A stretch of DNA of 64,000 nt from Streptomyces diastaticus subsp. diastaticus (GCF_011170125.1 NZ_BLLN01000005.1:2108001-2172000); one strand, 5' to 3'; shown: positions 25,829 through 34,496, counted from the first letter of the stretch. The notes: generated by a model from the letters alone, not told the origin. Numbers and translations: made by a program.

Positions 25829-26476
25829 TCAGGCCGGGTCGTTCGCGGGGGCGGCGCCTTCCTCTCCGGCCCTGGCTCCGTCGTCCTGCTCGTCGTCCAC
25901 CGCGTGCGGGAGCCGGGCCGTCGCGGCGACGCCCTCCAGGTAGCCGCGGGCCCGCTCGGTCCTCGGATACGCCTCCAGCAGTTCCCAGAACCGCGCCCCG
26001 TGGCCGGGCACCAGCAGATGGGCGAGCTCGTGGAGGAGCACGTAGTCGACGACGTACTCGGGCATCCCCTGGAGGCGGTGGGAGAGGCGGATGCTGCCCT
26101 CGGCGGGGGTGCACGAGCCCCATCGGGCGTTCTGGTTGGTGACCCAGCGCACCGAGTCGGGGCGCGCCCTCCCGCCCAGGAACTGCGCCGAGAGCCGTCC
26201 GGCCCGCTCGGCGAGCACCTCGTCGGTGGGCCTGCGGCGCTTCTCCTGCCGGGCGAGCTTCTCCAGCATCAGCCCGACCCACCGGCGCTCCTCGGCCTCC
26301 GACATCCGCGCGGGAAGCAGCACCACGGTCCGCCCGTCCTCACGGTACGCGGAGACCGTGCGGCGTCGGCGCGCGCTGCGGCGCACCTCCACCTCCCCCG
26401 GTGCGGTACGGGGCGCGGCGGGCTGAGCGGAGCTGGACGGCGCGACCTTGCGGCGCCGTGCGGATTCGGCTGGCAC
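25829..26476 (-). CDS. YgjP-like (M48-type) metallopeptidase
   Basis: A 215-residue protein with the YgjP/DUF45 layout: NARWGSCTPAEGSIRLSHRL, then VDYVLLHELAHLLVPGHGARFWELL, giving HELAH plus a third ligand His in PGHGARFW. The N-terminal 45 residues are basic and disordered; the C-terminal 30 are acidic. A GTG at 26476 (VPAESARRRKVAPSSS) is chosen by family resemblance; its binding site is weak. The substrate is unknown. Confidence 0.85.
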   Translation of the reverse strand: MPAESARRRKVAPSSSAQPAAPRTAPGEVEVRRSARRRRTVSAYREDGRTVVLLPARMSEAEERRWVGLMLEKLARQEKRRRPTDEVLAERAGRLSAQFLGGRARPDSVRWVTNQNARWGSCTPAEGSIRLSHRLQGMPEYVVDYVLLHELAHLLVPGHGARFWELLEAYPRTERARGYLEGVAATARLPHAVDDEQDDGARAGEEGAAPANDPA

Positions 26477-26579
26477 GCTTCGACCGTACCCGGACAACCA
26501 GCGGAAACGCGGCTGCCCGACGCCGCTCCCCCGGAATGCGCACCCAGGGGGAAGCATTGGTACGACTATTCATGCCCCC

Positions 26580-26588
26580 TGTGGACAA
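26580..26588 (-). promoter_or_regulatory. isolated DnaA-box match
   Basis: The minus strand reads TTGTCCACA, the streptomycete DnaA-box consensus, within the divergent gap between the YgjP-like and ThiF-like genes. I noticed no second copy in the gap. It may be chance. Confidence 0.25.
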
Positions 26589-26705
26589 CTCGGGGCAGAA
26601 TTCCCCGCTCGTACTCCATCCTGTCTCCCGTGACCGGCCGCACCGGCGTCCGGCCCGAACGCGCCGCCCGCGTCCCGCGGCGGCCGACCGAGTCCAGGGG
26701 GAACC

Positions 26706-27908
26706 GTGCACCTGTCCCATCCGCTTCTCAAGCCCGCGCTGCGGCGCGGCTGGCGCGACCTGCGCACGGTCCAGTTCGGAGCGACGCCGGCCCACGCCGT
26801 GGTGCTCGGCCCGATCGACACGGCGACCGGCAGCTTCATGGAACTCCTCGACGGCACCCGCGGCATGCCGCTGCTGCGCGAGGAGGCCCATCGCATGGGC
26901 CTGACGGAGGGGTACGCCGACCGGTTGGTGGGCCGCCTCGCCCGCGCGGGCCTGCTCGACGACACCACGGGCGGTGGTCCGGGCGCGGCGGCGCTGCGCG
27001 AGCGCCCCGCGGTCGTGGAGCGGCTGCGGCCCGACCTCGGCTCCCTGGCCGTGACCACCAGGGAGCCGGGCGCCGCCATGGCCCGCATGGCGGCCCGGCG
27101 CGCCTCGCGGATCCAGGTGCGCGGGGCGGGCCGGGTCGGCTCGGTCCTGGCCGCGGTGCTTTCGGGTGCGGGGGTCGGACAGGTCGACGTGGTGGACGGG
27201 GGTTCCGTGGAAGCCGGCGACGTGGCGCCCGGGGGCATGCCCGTCCGGGCGGTCGGCGAGCGGCGGACCGAGGCGGCCCGCAAGGTGGTGCGGCAGGCGT
27301 CGCCGGGCGTGCCCCGCCGCTCTCGCAGGGGCCCACGAGCGGGCAGCGGTGAGCCCGGCCTCTCGCTCGTGGTGGTGGCGCCGAGGGACGGGCTGGGGGT
27401 GTTCGCCCCGGACCCGGCGGCGGTGGAGCAGTTCGTGGCGTCCGGCGTCCCGCACCTGTTCGCGGGGGTGCTGGAGGCCACCGGCATGGTCGGCCCGCTG
27501 GTCGTCCCGGGGGCGACCGCCTGCGCTCGATGCGTGTCGCTGGACCGGGTGGACCGCGACCCTCTCTGGCCGCGTCTGATCACGCAGTGGCGGGCGACCC
27601 GCCGACGCTCCTCGCCCGCCTGCGATCTGGCGCTGGCCACCACCGTCGCCGGGTTCGCCGCCGCTCAGGCGCTGGCCTTCCTCGACGGCACCCTGCCGTC
27701 CGGCGCGGACACCCGGTGGGAACTGGCGCTGCCGGCATCCGCCTGGCGCGCGGTGCCGCTGGCCCCGCATCCCGAGTGCCCGTGCGACGCGGTCAACTCG
27801 CCGGACCGGGTCCCCGCTTGCGGCGAGCCGGCCGCCCCGGCCGCAGAGGACCCCCCGCGGGCGGCACCTGCCGGAAGGCCCCGGGCCACAATGGCAGAGA
27901 GCCGTTGA
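26706..27908 (+). CDS. ThiF-family (E1-like) protein, divergent
   Basis: A 400-residue protein. The N-terminal 110 residues are winged-helix-like (PIDTATGSFMELLDGTRG). A ThiF/E1-like Rossmann part follows (IQVRGAGRVGSVLAAVLSGAGVGQVDVVDGG). CARC and CPC may bind zinc. The arginine-rich adenylation loop of true E1 enzymes is hard to see, and LSLVVVAPRDG replaces the usual nucleotide-binding aspartate region, so it may not adenylate. GTG start. A proline-rich tail ends the protein. Role unknown. Confidence 0.75.
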   Translation: MHLSHPLLKPALRRGWRDLRTVQFGATPAHAVVLGPIDTATGSFMELLDGTRGMPLLREEAHRMGLTEGYADRLVGRLARAGLLDDTTGGGPGAAALRERPAVVERLRPDLGSLAVTTREPGAAMARMAARRASRIQVRGAGRVGSVLAAVLSGAGVGQVDVVDGGSVEAGDVAPGGMPVRAVGERRTEAARKVVRQASPGVPRRSRRGPRAGSGEPGLSLVVVAPRDGLGVFAPDPAAVEQFVASGVPHLFAGVLEATGMVGPLVVPGATACARCVSLDRVDRDPLWPRLITQWRATRRRSSPACDLALATTVAGFAAAQALAFLDGTLPSGADTRWELALPASAWRAVPLAPHPECPCDAVNSPDRVPACGEPAAPAAEDPPRAAPAGRPRATMAESR

Positions 27909-27949
27909 CCGTCGGATGCGGCTCGGCAGTCTGAGACTTGGAGGGGCGC

Positions 27950-29752
27950 ATGTCTGATCTTCCCCGGAAGGCGGTCACCAGGACCGCCAAGCTCGCTGCC
28001 CTGCCGCTGGGGTTCGCGGGACGGGCCACGTGGGGTCTCGGCAGAAGGATCGGGGGCATCTCCGCCGACATCGTCGGCCGGGAACTCCAGCAGCGGACCG
28101 CCGAGCAGCTGTTCAAGGTCCTCGGAGAACTGAAGGGCGGCGCCATGAAGTTCGGCCAGGCCCTGTCGGTCTTCGAGTCGGCGCTCCCCGAGGAGATCGC
28201 CGGCCCCTACCGCGCGGCACTGACCAAGCTCCAGGAGGCCGCGCCGCCCCTGCCCGCGGAGACTGTGCACGCGGTGCTGCGGGAGCGCCTCGGCGAGGAC
28301 TGGCGCTCGCTGTTCCGCTCCTTCGACGACCAGCCGGCGGCCGCCGCCTCGATCGGGCAGGTGCACCGCGCGGTCTGGCACGACGGGCGCACCGTCGCGG
28401 TCAAGGTGCAGTACCCGGGAGCGGGCGAGGCGCTCCTGTCCGACCTCGGCCAGCTCAGCCGCTTCGCCCGTCTGCTGGGGCCACTCGTCCCGGGCCTGGA
28501 CGTCAAGCCGCTGATCATCGAACTGCGCGACCGGGTCTCGGAGGAACTGGACTACGCCCTGGAGGCGGAGGCACAGCGTGTTCACGCCGAGGAGTTCGCC
28601 GACGACCCGTACATGCTGGTCCCCGGCGTGGTGCACCAGAGCGACCAGGTGCTCGTCACCGAGTGGATGGGCGGCATCCCGCTCTCCGAGGTCATCACCG
28701 ACGGGACGGAGGAGCAGCGGGACTGGGCAGGCCAGTTGCTCTCCCGCTTCCTCTTCTCGGGACCGGCCCGCACCGGTCTGCTCCATGCCGACCCCCACCC
28801 CGGCAACTTCCGTCTGGTCCCCGCCGAGGACGGGGACGGCTGGCTGCTCGGCATTCTCGACTTCGGCACGGTCGACCGCCTCCCCGGCGGCCTGCCGGAG
28901 ACGATCGGAACCTCGCTGCGGCTGACGCTGGAGGACCGCGCGGAGACGGTCTACGCGACGCTCAGGGCGGAAGGGTTCGTCAGGGACTCGGTGGAACTGG
29001 ACCCGGTCGCGGTCCTCGACTACCTCCGCCCGATCATCGAGCCCGCCGTGGTGGACGAGTTCACCTTCACCCGCGAGTGGATGCGCGGCCAGGCAGCCCG
29101 CCTCGCCGATCCCCGCTCCCCAGCCCATCAGCTGGGCCGCCGGCTCAACCTCCCTCCCTCCTACCTCCTCATCCACCGGGTCACCCTCAGCACCATCGGC
29201 GTCCTGTGCCAACTGGGGGCCACGGTCCGCCTCCGGGAGGAGCTGGAGGACTGGCTTCCCGGGTTCGTGGACGAGGGAGGGGCTGAGGACGAGAGGGGCG
29301 GCGGGAGGACCGGCGACTCGGAGCGGGGGGCTGGAGCTGCTGGCGATGGGGGCGCCGCCGAGCCGGGCGAGGTGAAAGACGTCAGGCCGGGTGGCGCGAG
29401 GGCCGAGGAGACTGGGACGGGACGGCCGGACGCCGGGAAGACGGTGGCGCGTCCGAAAGGGGCCGCGGACGCCGGGGCGGGGAGTGCGGTGGCCGGGAAG
29501 GCGGGTCCGGAGGGTGGCGCGTCTCCGGATTCCGGGACCGCACTGCTGAAGGACGCGGACGTCGGGGCCGGTGAGGGAAGGCACACGGCCGACGGCTCCG
29601 GGGTCCTGGAGGACGACGGCGCCGGCCCTGATGGCGAGGAGACGCAGAACCGCGGACTTGATCACCGGGACGTCGGGGGTACCGGTGTCCGCGCTCCACG
29701 GGGCGAGTCCAGCCCGACCACGGTGAGGGGCGGTGGGAGCCCGGCGGGCTGA
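27950..29752 (+). CDS. ABC1/AarF (UbiB-type) kinase family protein with long tail
   Basis: A 600-residue protein. The kinase core (about 1-445) carries the family motifs GGAMKFGQALSVFESALP (KxGQ), AAAASIGQVHRAVW, TVAVKVQYPG (ATP Lys), HADPHPGNFRL and LGILDFGTVDRL. ABC1 proteins are atypical ATPase/kinases linked to isoprenoid-lipid metabolism. The last 155 residues are a G/E/A/D/R-rich disordered tail using AGG, GGA and GCT codons, unlike the core, and streptomycete relatives usually end near residue 445-470. GGAGGGG precedes the ATG. Confidence 0.88.
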   Translation: MSDLPRKAVTRTAKLAALPLGFAGRATWGLGRRIGGISADIVGRELQQRTAEQLFKVLGELKGGAMKFGQALSVFESALPEEIAGPYRAALTKLQEAAPPLPAETVHAVLRERLGEDWRSLFRSFDDQPAAAASIGQVHRAVWHDGRTVAVKVQYPGAGEALLSDLGQLSRFARLLGPLVPGLDVKPLIIELRDRVSEELDYALEAEAQRVHAEEFADDPYMLVPGVVHQSDQVLVTEWMGGIPLSEVITDGTEEQRDWAGQLLSRFLFSGPARTGLLHADPHPGNFRLVPAEDGDGWLLGILDFGTVDRLPGGLPETIGTSLRLTLEDRAETVYATLRAEGFVRDSVELDPVAVLDYLRPIIEPAVVDEFTFTREWMRGQAARLADPRSPAHQLGRRLNLPPSYLLIHRVTLSTIGVLCQLGATVRLREELEDWLPGFVDEGGAEDERGGGRTGDSERGAGAAGDGGAAEPGEVKDVRPGGARAEETGTGRPDAGKTVARPKGAADAGAGSAVAGKAGPEGGASPDSGTALLKDADVGAGEGRHTADGSGVLEDDGAGPDGEETQNRGLDHRDVGGTGVRAPRGESSPTTVRGGGSPAG

Positions 29753-30367
29753 TGGCCGACGTGCACGGCTGCCTGGCCCGAAGGCACGGGGCAGCTCCCG
29801 TCCGACATGGCACGGCCGTGGTGGAGTGGGCAGGGCCAGGGCTGCGGGGGCTGCGGCTCAGTGGGAGGCTGCGGTATGCCGAGCGGGCTGGCGCCGTCCC
29901 TCGGGAGGTGCTCTTCCGCACGTGGCTGGGTATCGGAGGGGACCGCGCCGAAAGATGCCGGAGGTGTGGGCCGGCGCCGAGAGGTGCCGGGCGCGGGGCA
30001 GTGGCGGGAAGCCGCGCCATGCTTGGGGTCTCCGGGAGTCACCTGGCTGGCCGCCGGGCCCATGAGTCATCGGGAAGCCGGGCACGGTTCGGCTGCTGGG
30101 CCGCTACGGCTGGGACGGTGGCCAGCCACAGCGTCCCGCGGCGCGGCATGCCCGATCTCCCCGGCCGGACTCGGGCGCAGGGCTGGGCCGGGGGTGACTG
30201 GGCCAGGAACGGCCGGGCCGGGGTCTCGCGCAGCAAGGCTCAGGCTCGCGAGGAAGGGTGGCCTTGCCGTGGGGCGGCGGGCCGGGAGCCGGCCTTGCCA
30301 CGACATGAGGTGAGTGCAGGACACGGCGTGGGGTGGACACAGCGTTGCCGAGCGGGTGCCAACAACT

Positions 30368-30408
30368 GGGGTGGGAGGGAGGGGGAGGGGAGGGAGGGGG
30401 AGGGAGGG
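30368..30408 (+). repeat. G-run tract, potential G-quadruplex
   Basis: Some 40 bases of G-runs of three to five separated by single T or A, followed by a CCCCC block. Many four-run combinations fit the intramolecular quadruplex pattern. Confidence 0.55.
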
Positions 30409-30919
30409 CCCCCAGGGAGTGGCCGAGAGGGAAGCGGCATGTGGCGTGCCCATCCAGAACACCCCACACGGACACCGCTCCGTCGCCCGTCAGACCAAGC
30501 CGGCCCGACGTCCCCTCCACCCCGGCCCACATGACCCGACCCGGTTGCGAAGCCGGTCAGGAAGCCCGGCATCGAGCCGCCGAACGGGCAGAACCACGGC
30601 TCGCCCAACCGTCCACCACGCGTGGCCGGTAGCCGTACACCAGCCATGCCGCCTCGGCCGTCCTCACCCACAAGGGTTCACGAGGCTCATGGCACCCGAG
30701 TCGAAGTCCAGCCGAATCGTCCGAAGCCCCCGAGGGCCGCCGGAGCCCGCCGGCACGAGGCGAGCAACGCGATCACGTCGCTCGTCACCGCCCGCCCCGC
30801 GGGAGCCCCGTCGGCGGCGAGGCCGTCCCACGGGACCGTCGGCGAACAGGTTTCCCGCCCGCCGACGACCCGGAGTTGCCCTGCGAGACCAGCCCACCGA
30901 GCTGTCCGCCGGAGCAGGT

Positions 30920-30957
30920 CCTCCGCCCGGGCCCCGGCACGTCCACCGGGCCGGAGG
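30920..30957 (-). terminator. candidate terminator after the wblC operon
   Basis: CCTCCG/CGGAGG and CCCGG/CCGGG pair with one bulged base, starting ten bases after the stop of the small gene at 30968. Confidence 0.45.
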
Positions 30958-30967
30958 CGCCGCCAGG

Positions 30968-31306
30968 TCAGTGCATGACGGCGATGGCGAGGGCGCGGCG
31001 GGCGCGCAGTGAGGCGCGCTCGGCCCGGCGCTGCATGCGCCGGGCGGCCAAGAGCCGCTGCACCGGCCGGGCCGAATCCGCCTCGGCGATGCGTTGATCC
31101 ATGTGCGCACGCGCCATGGCTTCTGGAATGAGTTGCATCTCTCGGGTCCTGTTCTGACGCGACTCGTTCGCGCCGGTGATGGTGGTGTCGGGGGTGGCGG
31201 AGCCTGCGGGCGCGCTGTCTGCGGTCCTGGCGGACGCTCGCTTCATGGGGGCCTGCTTCTTGGGGTCGTGCGTGAGGGGGCGGTCGATCGTTCCGGTGAT
31301 GTTCAT
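30968..31306 (-). CDS. small basic protein coupled to wblC
   Basis: A 112-residue protein. Residues 1-55 are unstructured; residues 57-112 (from MQLIPEAMARAHMDQRIAEA) form a helical, arginine-rich segment with ERASLRARRAL near the end. The start ATG overlaps the wblC stop as ATGA, so translation is probably coupled and both come from one message. The conserved part may begin at the internal Met57. Function unknown; co-expression with WblC suggests a role in the antibiotic-stress response, which is inference. Confidence 0.7.
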   Translation of the reverse strand: MNITGTIDRPLTHDPKKQAPMKRASARTADSAPAGSATPDTTITGANESRQNRTREMQLIPEAMARAHMDQRIAEADSARPVQRLLAARRMQRRAERASLRARRALAIAVMH

Positions 31307-31674
31307 GCTGCGACCGGGTTCTTGCGCGGGCGGCCACGGGGCCGCTTGCGGGCGACGACGACGCCCTGGACGAAGAGCTCTCCGCCCCAGACGCCCCAGG
31401 GCTCACGCCGGTCCTTGGCGCCGGCGAGGCACGCCTCGACGAGCGGGCAGGCACGGCAGAGGGACTTGGCGTACTCGACGTCGGCCGGCGACTCGGCGAA
31501 GAAGACCTCGGGGTCGTAGGCGCGGCACGGCGGCGGGGTGACGAGGTTCTCGATGGCGTCGTCGAGAGCGGTGAGAGCGGTGAGCTGCGAAGACAAGGTG
31601 GAATCCTCCGGGATACCGGGTGGCGAGATCTCTTGTGTGAGCGGTGCTGACGGGACGTGCGTTTCGATCTGCAC
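31303..31674 (-). CDS. wblC: WhiB-family regulator WblC (WhiB7)
   Basis: A 123-residue WhiB-family protein. Cys50, Cys73, Cys76 and Cys82 (CRAYDPEVFF, CRACPLVEAC) bind the iron-sulfur cluster. GVWGGELFVQG is the family beta-turn that meets sigma factor. The C-terminal RGRPRKN is the AT-hook that marks WhiB7 and binds AT-rich DNA upstream of -35 boxes. WblC/WhiB7 activates ribosome-protection, efflux and modification genes after exposure to ribosome-targeting antibiotics. GTG start by comparison with known WblC. A long leader with uORF and terminator lies upstream. Confidence 0.97.
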   Translation of the reverse strand: MQIETHVPSAPLTQEISPPGIPEDSTLSSQLTALTALDDAIENLVTPPPCRAYDPEVFFAESPADVEYAKSLCRACPLVEACLAGAKDRREPWGVWGGELFVQGVVVARKRPRGRPRKNPVAA

Positions 31675-31761
31675 GGGCTTTGGTTCCTCGTCTGGTCGGT
31701 CCGGCCGGTGGGCCGGGTGGCGGCTGATACCTGCACCTGTCCAGGAGCCCTTCAGTGCTTC

Positions 31762-31775
31762 GCCCCGCTCGGGGC
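31762..31775 (-). promoter_or_regulatory. short hairpin after the attenuator
   Basis: GCCCCG/CGGGGC pair just downstream of the T-rich run. It may be part of an alternative fold of the leader. Confidence 0.35.
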
Positions 31776-31780
31776 AAAGC

Positions 31781-31818
31781 AAAAGGGCCGCGGTTCCCGG
31801 GTGGGGTTCCGCGGCCCT
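31781..31818 (-). terminator. intrinsic terminator in the wblC leader
   Basis: On the minus strand AGGGCCGCGG and CCGCGGCCCT form a perfect 10-bp stem followed at once by TTTTGCTTT. A true T-run is rare in this genome, which makes the site stand out. It lies 107 bases upstream of wblC and 23 bases after the uORF stop. Confidence 0.8.
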
Positions 31819-31840
31819 GAAGGCGCCTGCCTGATGGAGA

Positions 31841-32155
31841 TCAGGCTGGATCACTCCAGGGTTCGAGCCCACGGAAGGCCCACATCGTGTGCTGCTTCGT
31901 CTTCGGGAATCCGGCACCGGCTGCCGCAAAGGCATAGGCATGTGCCTGCGCCACTGCTTCTGCTGCCGGTGCCTGGGTCGGTCGCTCGTTCCGCTCTCGG
32001 ACCGGGAGGTTCGAGAGGGAGATGGGGGACACGGGACGCACGGCGGCGAGGCCGGACACACCGGTACCCAGGGACGAGCCGCCGGACATGCACAGGTCGA
32101 CGACGGAACGATCGGTCATTTTCACGACCGTGCTGGTGGTGTTGATGCTGATCAT
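31841..32155 (-). CDS. upstream ORF in the wblC leader
   Basis: 104 codons, starting MISINTTSTVVKMTDRSVVD and ending GLEPWSDPA. AGGAGG lies eight bases before this ATG; an ATG six bases earlier is too close to that site. The first half has normal GC-rich third positions. The reading likely serves as a sensor: slowed ribosomes on it would change folding of the terminator downstream. The peptide itself has no recognisable domain. Confidence 0.6.
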   Translation of the reverse strand: MISINTTSTVVKMTDRSVVDLCMSGGSSLGTGVSGLAAVRPVSPISLSNLPVRERNERPTQAPAAEAVAQAHAYAFAAAGAGFPKTKQHTMWAFRGLEPWSDPA

Positions 32156-32262
32156 TTCCATCGCCTCCTCTCGGCGTCTCGTGGACCGTGCCCGGTCCTG
32201 CGGTTGTGCTCAGTACAGCACGGGGTCAGGGCTTCGAAGAAGCACCTGTTCCCGTGCCTAAG

Positions 32263-32300
32263 AACCTATGGGGATCCGCGGGGCATGTGCAAACTATTTT
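32263..32300 (-). promoter_or_regulatory. WblC-type autoregulated promoter
   Basis: On the minus strand: AAAATAGT (32293-32300), then TTGCAC (32287-32292, sharing the boundary), an 18-bp spacer and TAGGTT (32263-32268). An AT-rich block directly before the -35 is the signature of WhiB7-activated promoters. It lies just after the uvrD2 stop. Confidence 0.75.
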
Positions 32301-32315
32301 CCGGACGAGTTTGCG

Positions 32316-34496
32316 TCAGCTCTCGGCCCCCTCGCCCACGCCTTCGTGACCTGCGCAGATGGCGAGAACTTCGGCGCCGTACCGGCGGAACTTCCGCATG
32401 CCGACGCCGGCGATGCGGATCAGCTCCGCCTCCTCCTCGGGCAGCTGCTCGGCGATGGCCATCAGGGTCTTGTCGGTGAAGACGCAGTAGCTGGGCTGGC
32501 CCAGCCGCTCCGCCTCGGCCGCGCGCCAGGCGTGCAACCGGTCGTGGACTCCTTCGTCCATGTCCGAGGGGCAGCCTTCGCAGCGCATCAGCTTCATCTC
32601 GCCGGCGTCGGTGAGGCTTCTGCCGCAGCTACGGCACCTGACCGGCGTCCTGGACCTCCGGCGAGGCCCGGCAACGCCCGCGTCCCCGCCCGTACCGGCG
32701 ACGGAGGCGGAGGACGCCCCCCTCGTCGCCGGTGTTCCGCGCAGGTCCTTCAGGAAGCGGCTCGGTACGCGGTGGGCCCGCCCGCCGGGTGCGCGGGAGA
32801 GCGCCCAGGAGAGCGTCAGCCTGTAGCGGGCCCGGGTGATGCCCACGTAGAGCAGGCGGCGTTCCTCCTCCAGCTGTTCGTCCGTGCGGGCGTAGGTGAT
32901 CGGCATCATGCCCTCGGTGAGCCCGACCAGGAAGACGGCGTCCCATTCGAGGCCCTTGGCGGCGTGCAGTGAGGCGAGGGTGACGCCCTGGACGGTGGGG
33001 GCGTGCTGGGACGCGGCGCGCTCGTCCAGTTCCGTGACGAAGTCGGCGAGCAAGGCGTCCGGCCGGGCCGCGCCGAAGTCGTCGGCGAGGCGGGCGAGCG
33101 CGGCCAGGGACTCCCAGCGGTCCCGGGAGGCTCCGGAGCCGATGGGGGCCTGCGCGCTCCAGCCGGAGGCGGAGAGGACGGCCCGTACCTGGGCGGAGAG
33201 GCTGTCGGCCAGGTCGAGTGCCGCGTCGTTGCCTCCGAAGCGGGCGGCGCCGCGCAGGGCGGCCTGGGCCTCACGGACCTCCCGCCGTTCGAAGAACCGC
33301 TCTGCTCCGCGGAGCTGGTAGGGGACGCCCGCGTCGGTGAGTGCCTGCTCGTAGAGACCGGACTGCCCGTTGGTGCGGAAGAGCACGGCGATCTCGCCGG
33401 CGGGGACGCCGGCGGCGATGAGGTCGCGGATGCGGCGGGCGGTGCCCTCCGCCTCGGACGGTTCGTCGCCGTACTCGATGTGCTGGGGTTCGGGTCCGGT
33501 GTCCCGCTGGGAGACGAGTTCCAGCCGGTGGTCGGCGGCGCGGCCACGGGCCCGGGAGAGCAGTCCGTTGGCCAGGTGCACGATCTGCGGTGTGGAGCGG
33601 TAGTCGCGGACCAGCTTGACCACGGTCGCCTCAGGGTGGCGGACGCGGAAGTTCAGCAGGTGCTCGGGGGTGGCTCCGGTGAACGAGTAGATCGTCTGGC
33701 TGGCGTCGCCGACGACGCAGAGGCTGTCGCGGTCGCCGAGCCAGAGTTCGAGGAGTCGCTGCTGGAGGGGGCTGACGTCCTGGTACTCGTCGACGACGAA
33801 GTGCTGGTACTGGGCGCGGACGTGGTCGGCGATGTCCCGCCGGTCCTGGAGGATGCCGATGGTCAGGAGCAGGACGTCCTCGAAGTCGATGACACCCCGG
33901 TCCCGTTTGAGCTGCTCGTAGCGCGTGTAGATCTGGGCGGTCTCGGCGGGGTCGCGGGGGGCGTCGCGCCGGCTCTTGGCGACGCTCTCCGCGTAGTCGC
34001 CGGGGACGGTCTGGGTGACCTTGGCCCACTCGATCTCCCCGGTCACGTCCCGGAGCTGGTTGCGGTCGAGGCGGATGCCGCAGCCCGCGCCCGCTTCGGC
34101 GACGAGTTGGGCTTTGCGTTCGACCAGGCGCGGGAGCGTCCCCCCGACGGCTTTCGGCCAGAAGTACTGGAGCTGACGCAGGGCGGCGGAGTGGAAGGTG
34201 CGGGCCTGTACCCCGCCGGCGCCGAGTTGGCGGAGGCGGCCGCGCATCTCGCCGGCGGCCCGGTTGGTGAAGGTGACGGCGAGGACGCTGGTGGGCTGGA
34301 AGCGGTTGGTCCGCACTCCGTAGGCGATGCGGTGGGTCAGGGCCCGGGTCTTGCCGGTGCCCGCTCCGGCCAGCACGCACACCGGCCCGTGCAGTGCCGT
34401 GGCCACGGCGCGCTGCTCGGGGTCCAGGCCTGTGAGCACGTCGTCGGCCGATTCCGGGACGTGCGGGAAGGAAGTGGTGTGCGGTGCGGATGTCAC
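32316..34496 (-). CDS. uvrD2: ATP-dependent DNA helicase UvrD2
   Basis: A 726-residue superfamily 1A helicase. Walker A VLAGAGTGKT (about 42-50), motif Ia TFTNRAAGEM, motif II VVDEYQDVSPLQ, motif III GDASQTIYSFTGA, motif VI VGITRARYRLTLSWA. A tetracysteine CRSCGRSL...CEGCP motif and a C-terminal HRDC domain (HAWRAAEAERLGQPSYCVFTDKTL...) match mycobacterial UvrD2. It unwinds 3'-5' in DNA repair. Start GTG at 34496 is by family resemblance. Divergent from mycoredoxin. Confidence 0.93.
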   Translation of the reverse strand: MTSAPHTTSFPHVPESADDVLTGLDPEQRAVATALHGPVCVLAGAGTGKTRALTHRIAYGVRTNRFQPTSVLAVTFTNRAAGEMRGRLRQLGAGGVQARTFHSAALRQLQYFWPKAVGGTLPRLVERKAQLVAEAGAGCGIRLDRNQLRDVTGEIEWAKVTQTVPGDYAESVAKSRRDAPRDPAETAQIYTRYEQLKRDRGVIDFEDVLLLTIGILQDRRDIADHVRAQYQHFVVDEYQDVSPLQQRLLELWLGDRDSLCVVGDASQTIYSFTGATPEHLLNFRVRHPEATVVKLVRDYRSTPQIVHLANGLLSRARGRAADHRLELVSQRDTGPEPQHIEYGDEPSEAEGTARRIRDLIAAGVPAGEIAVLFRTNGQSGLYEQALTDAGVPYQLRGAERFFERREVREAQAALRGAARFGGNDAALDLADSLSAQVRAVLSASGWSAQAPIGSGASRDRWESLAALARLADDFGAARPDALLADFVTELDERAASQHAPTVQGVTLASLHAAKGLEWDAVFLVGLTEGMMPITYARTDEQLEEERRLLYVGITRARYRLTLSWALSRAPGGRAHRVPSRFLKDLRGTPATRGASSASVAGTGGDAGVAGPRRRSRTPVRCRSCGRSLTDAGEMKLMRCEGCPSDMDEGVHDRLHAWRAAEAERLGQPSYCVFTDKTLMAIAEQLPEEEAELIRIAGVGMRKFRRYGAEVLAICAGHEGVGEGAES

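Larger units (their letters stand above)
29753..30967. other. 1.2-kb gap without a supported gene
   Basis: Between the ABC1 gene and the small gene after wblC. All frames show weak third-position bias. A frame starting ATG at 29752 overlaps the ABC1 stop (TGATG) and runs to 30534, but it is low-complexity. It contains a long G-rich tract (30368-30408) and a candidate terminator (30920-30957). Confidence 0.5.
31675..32262 (-). promoter_or_regulatory. wblC 5' leader (attenuation region)
   Basis: About 585 bases from the likely transcription start to the wblC start codon. In order: about 100 bases, a 104-codon upstream ORF, a small hairpin over its stop codon (31829-31846), an intrinsic terminator (31781-31818), a second hairpin (31762-31775), then about 90 bases to the start. 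This is the layout expected for ribosome-mediated attenuation of whiB7/wblC. Confidence 0.7.

Noticed and set aside
29752..30534. Plus-strand frame of 260 codons with a TGATG overlap to the ABC1 gene
   Set aside because: Despite the attractive overlap, third-position GC is far below that of nearby genes and the product is low-complexity with no domain.
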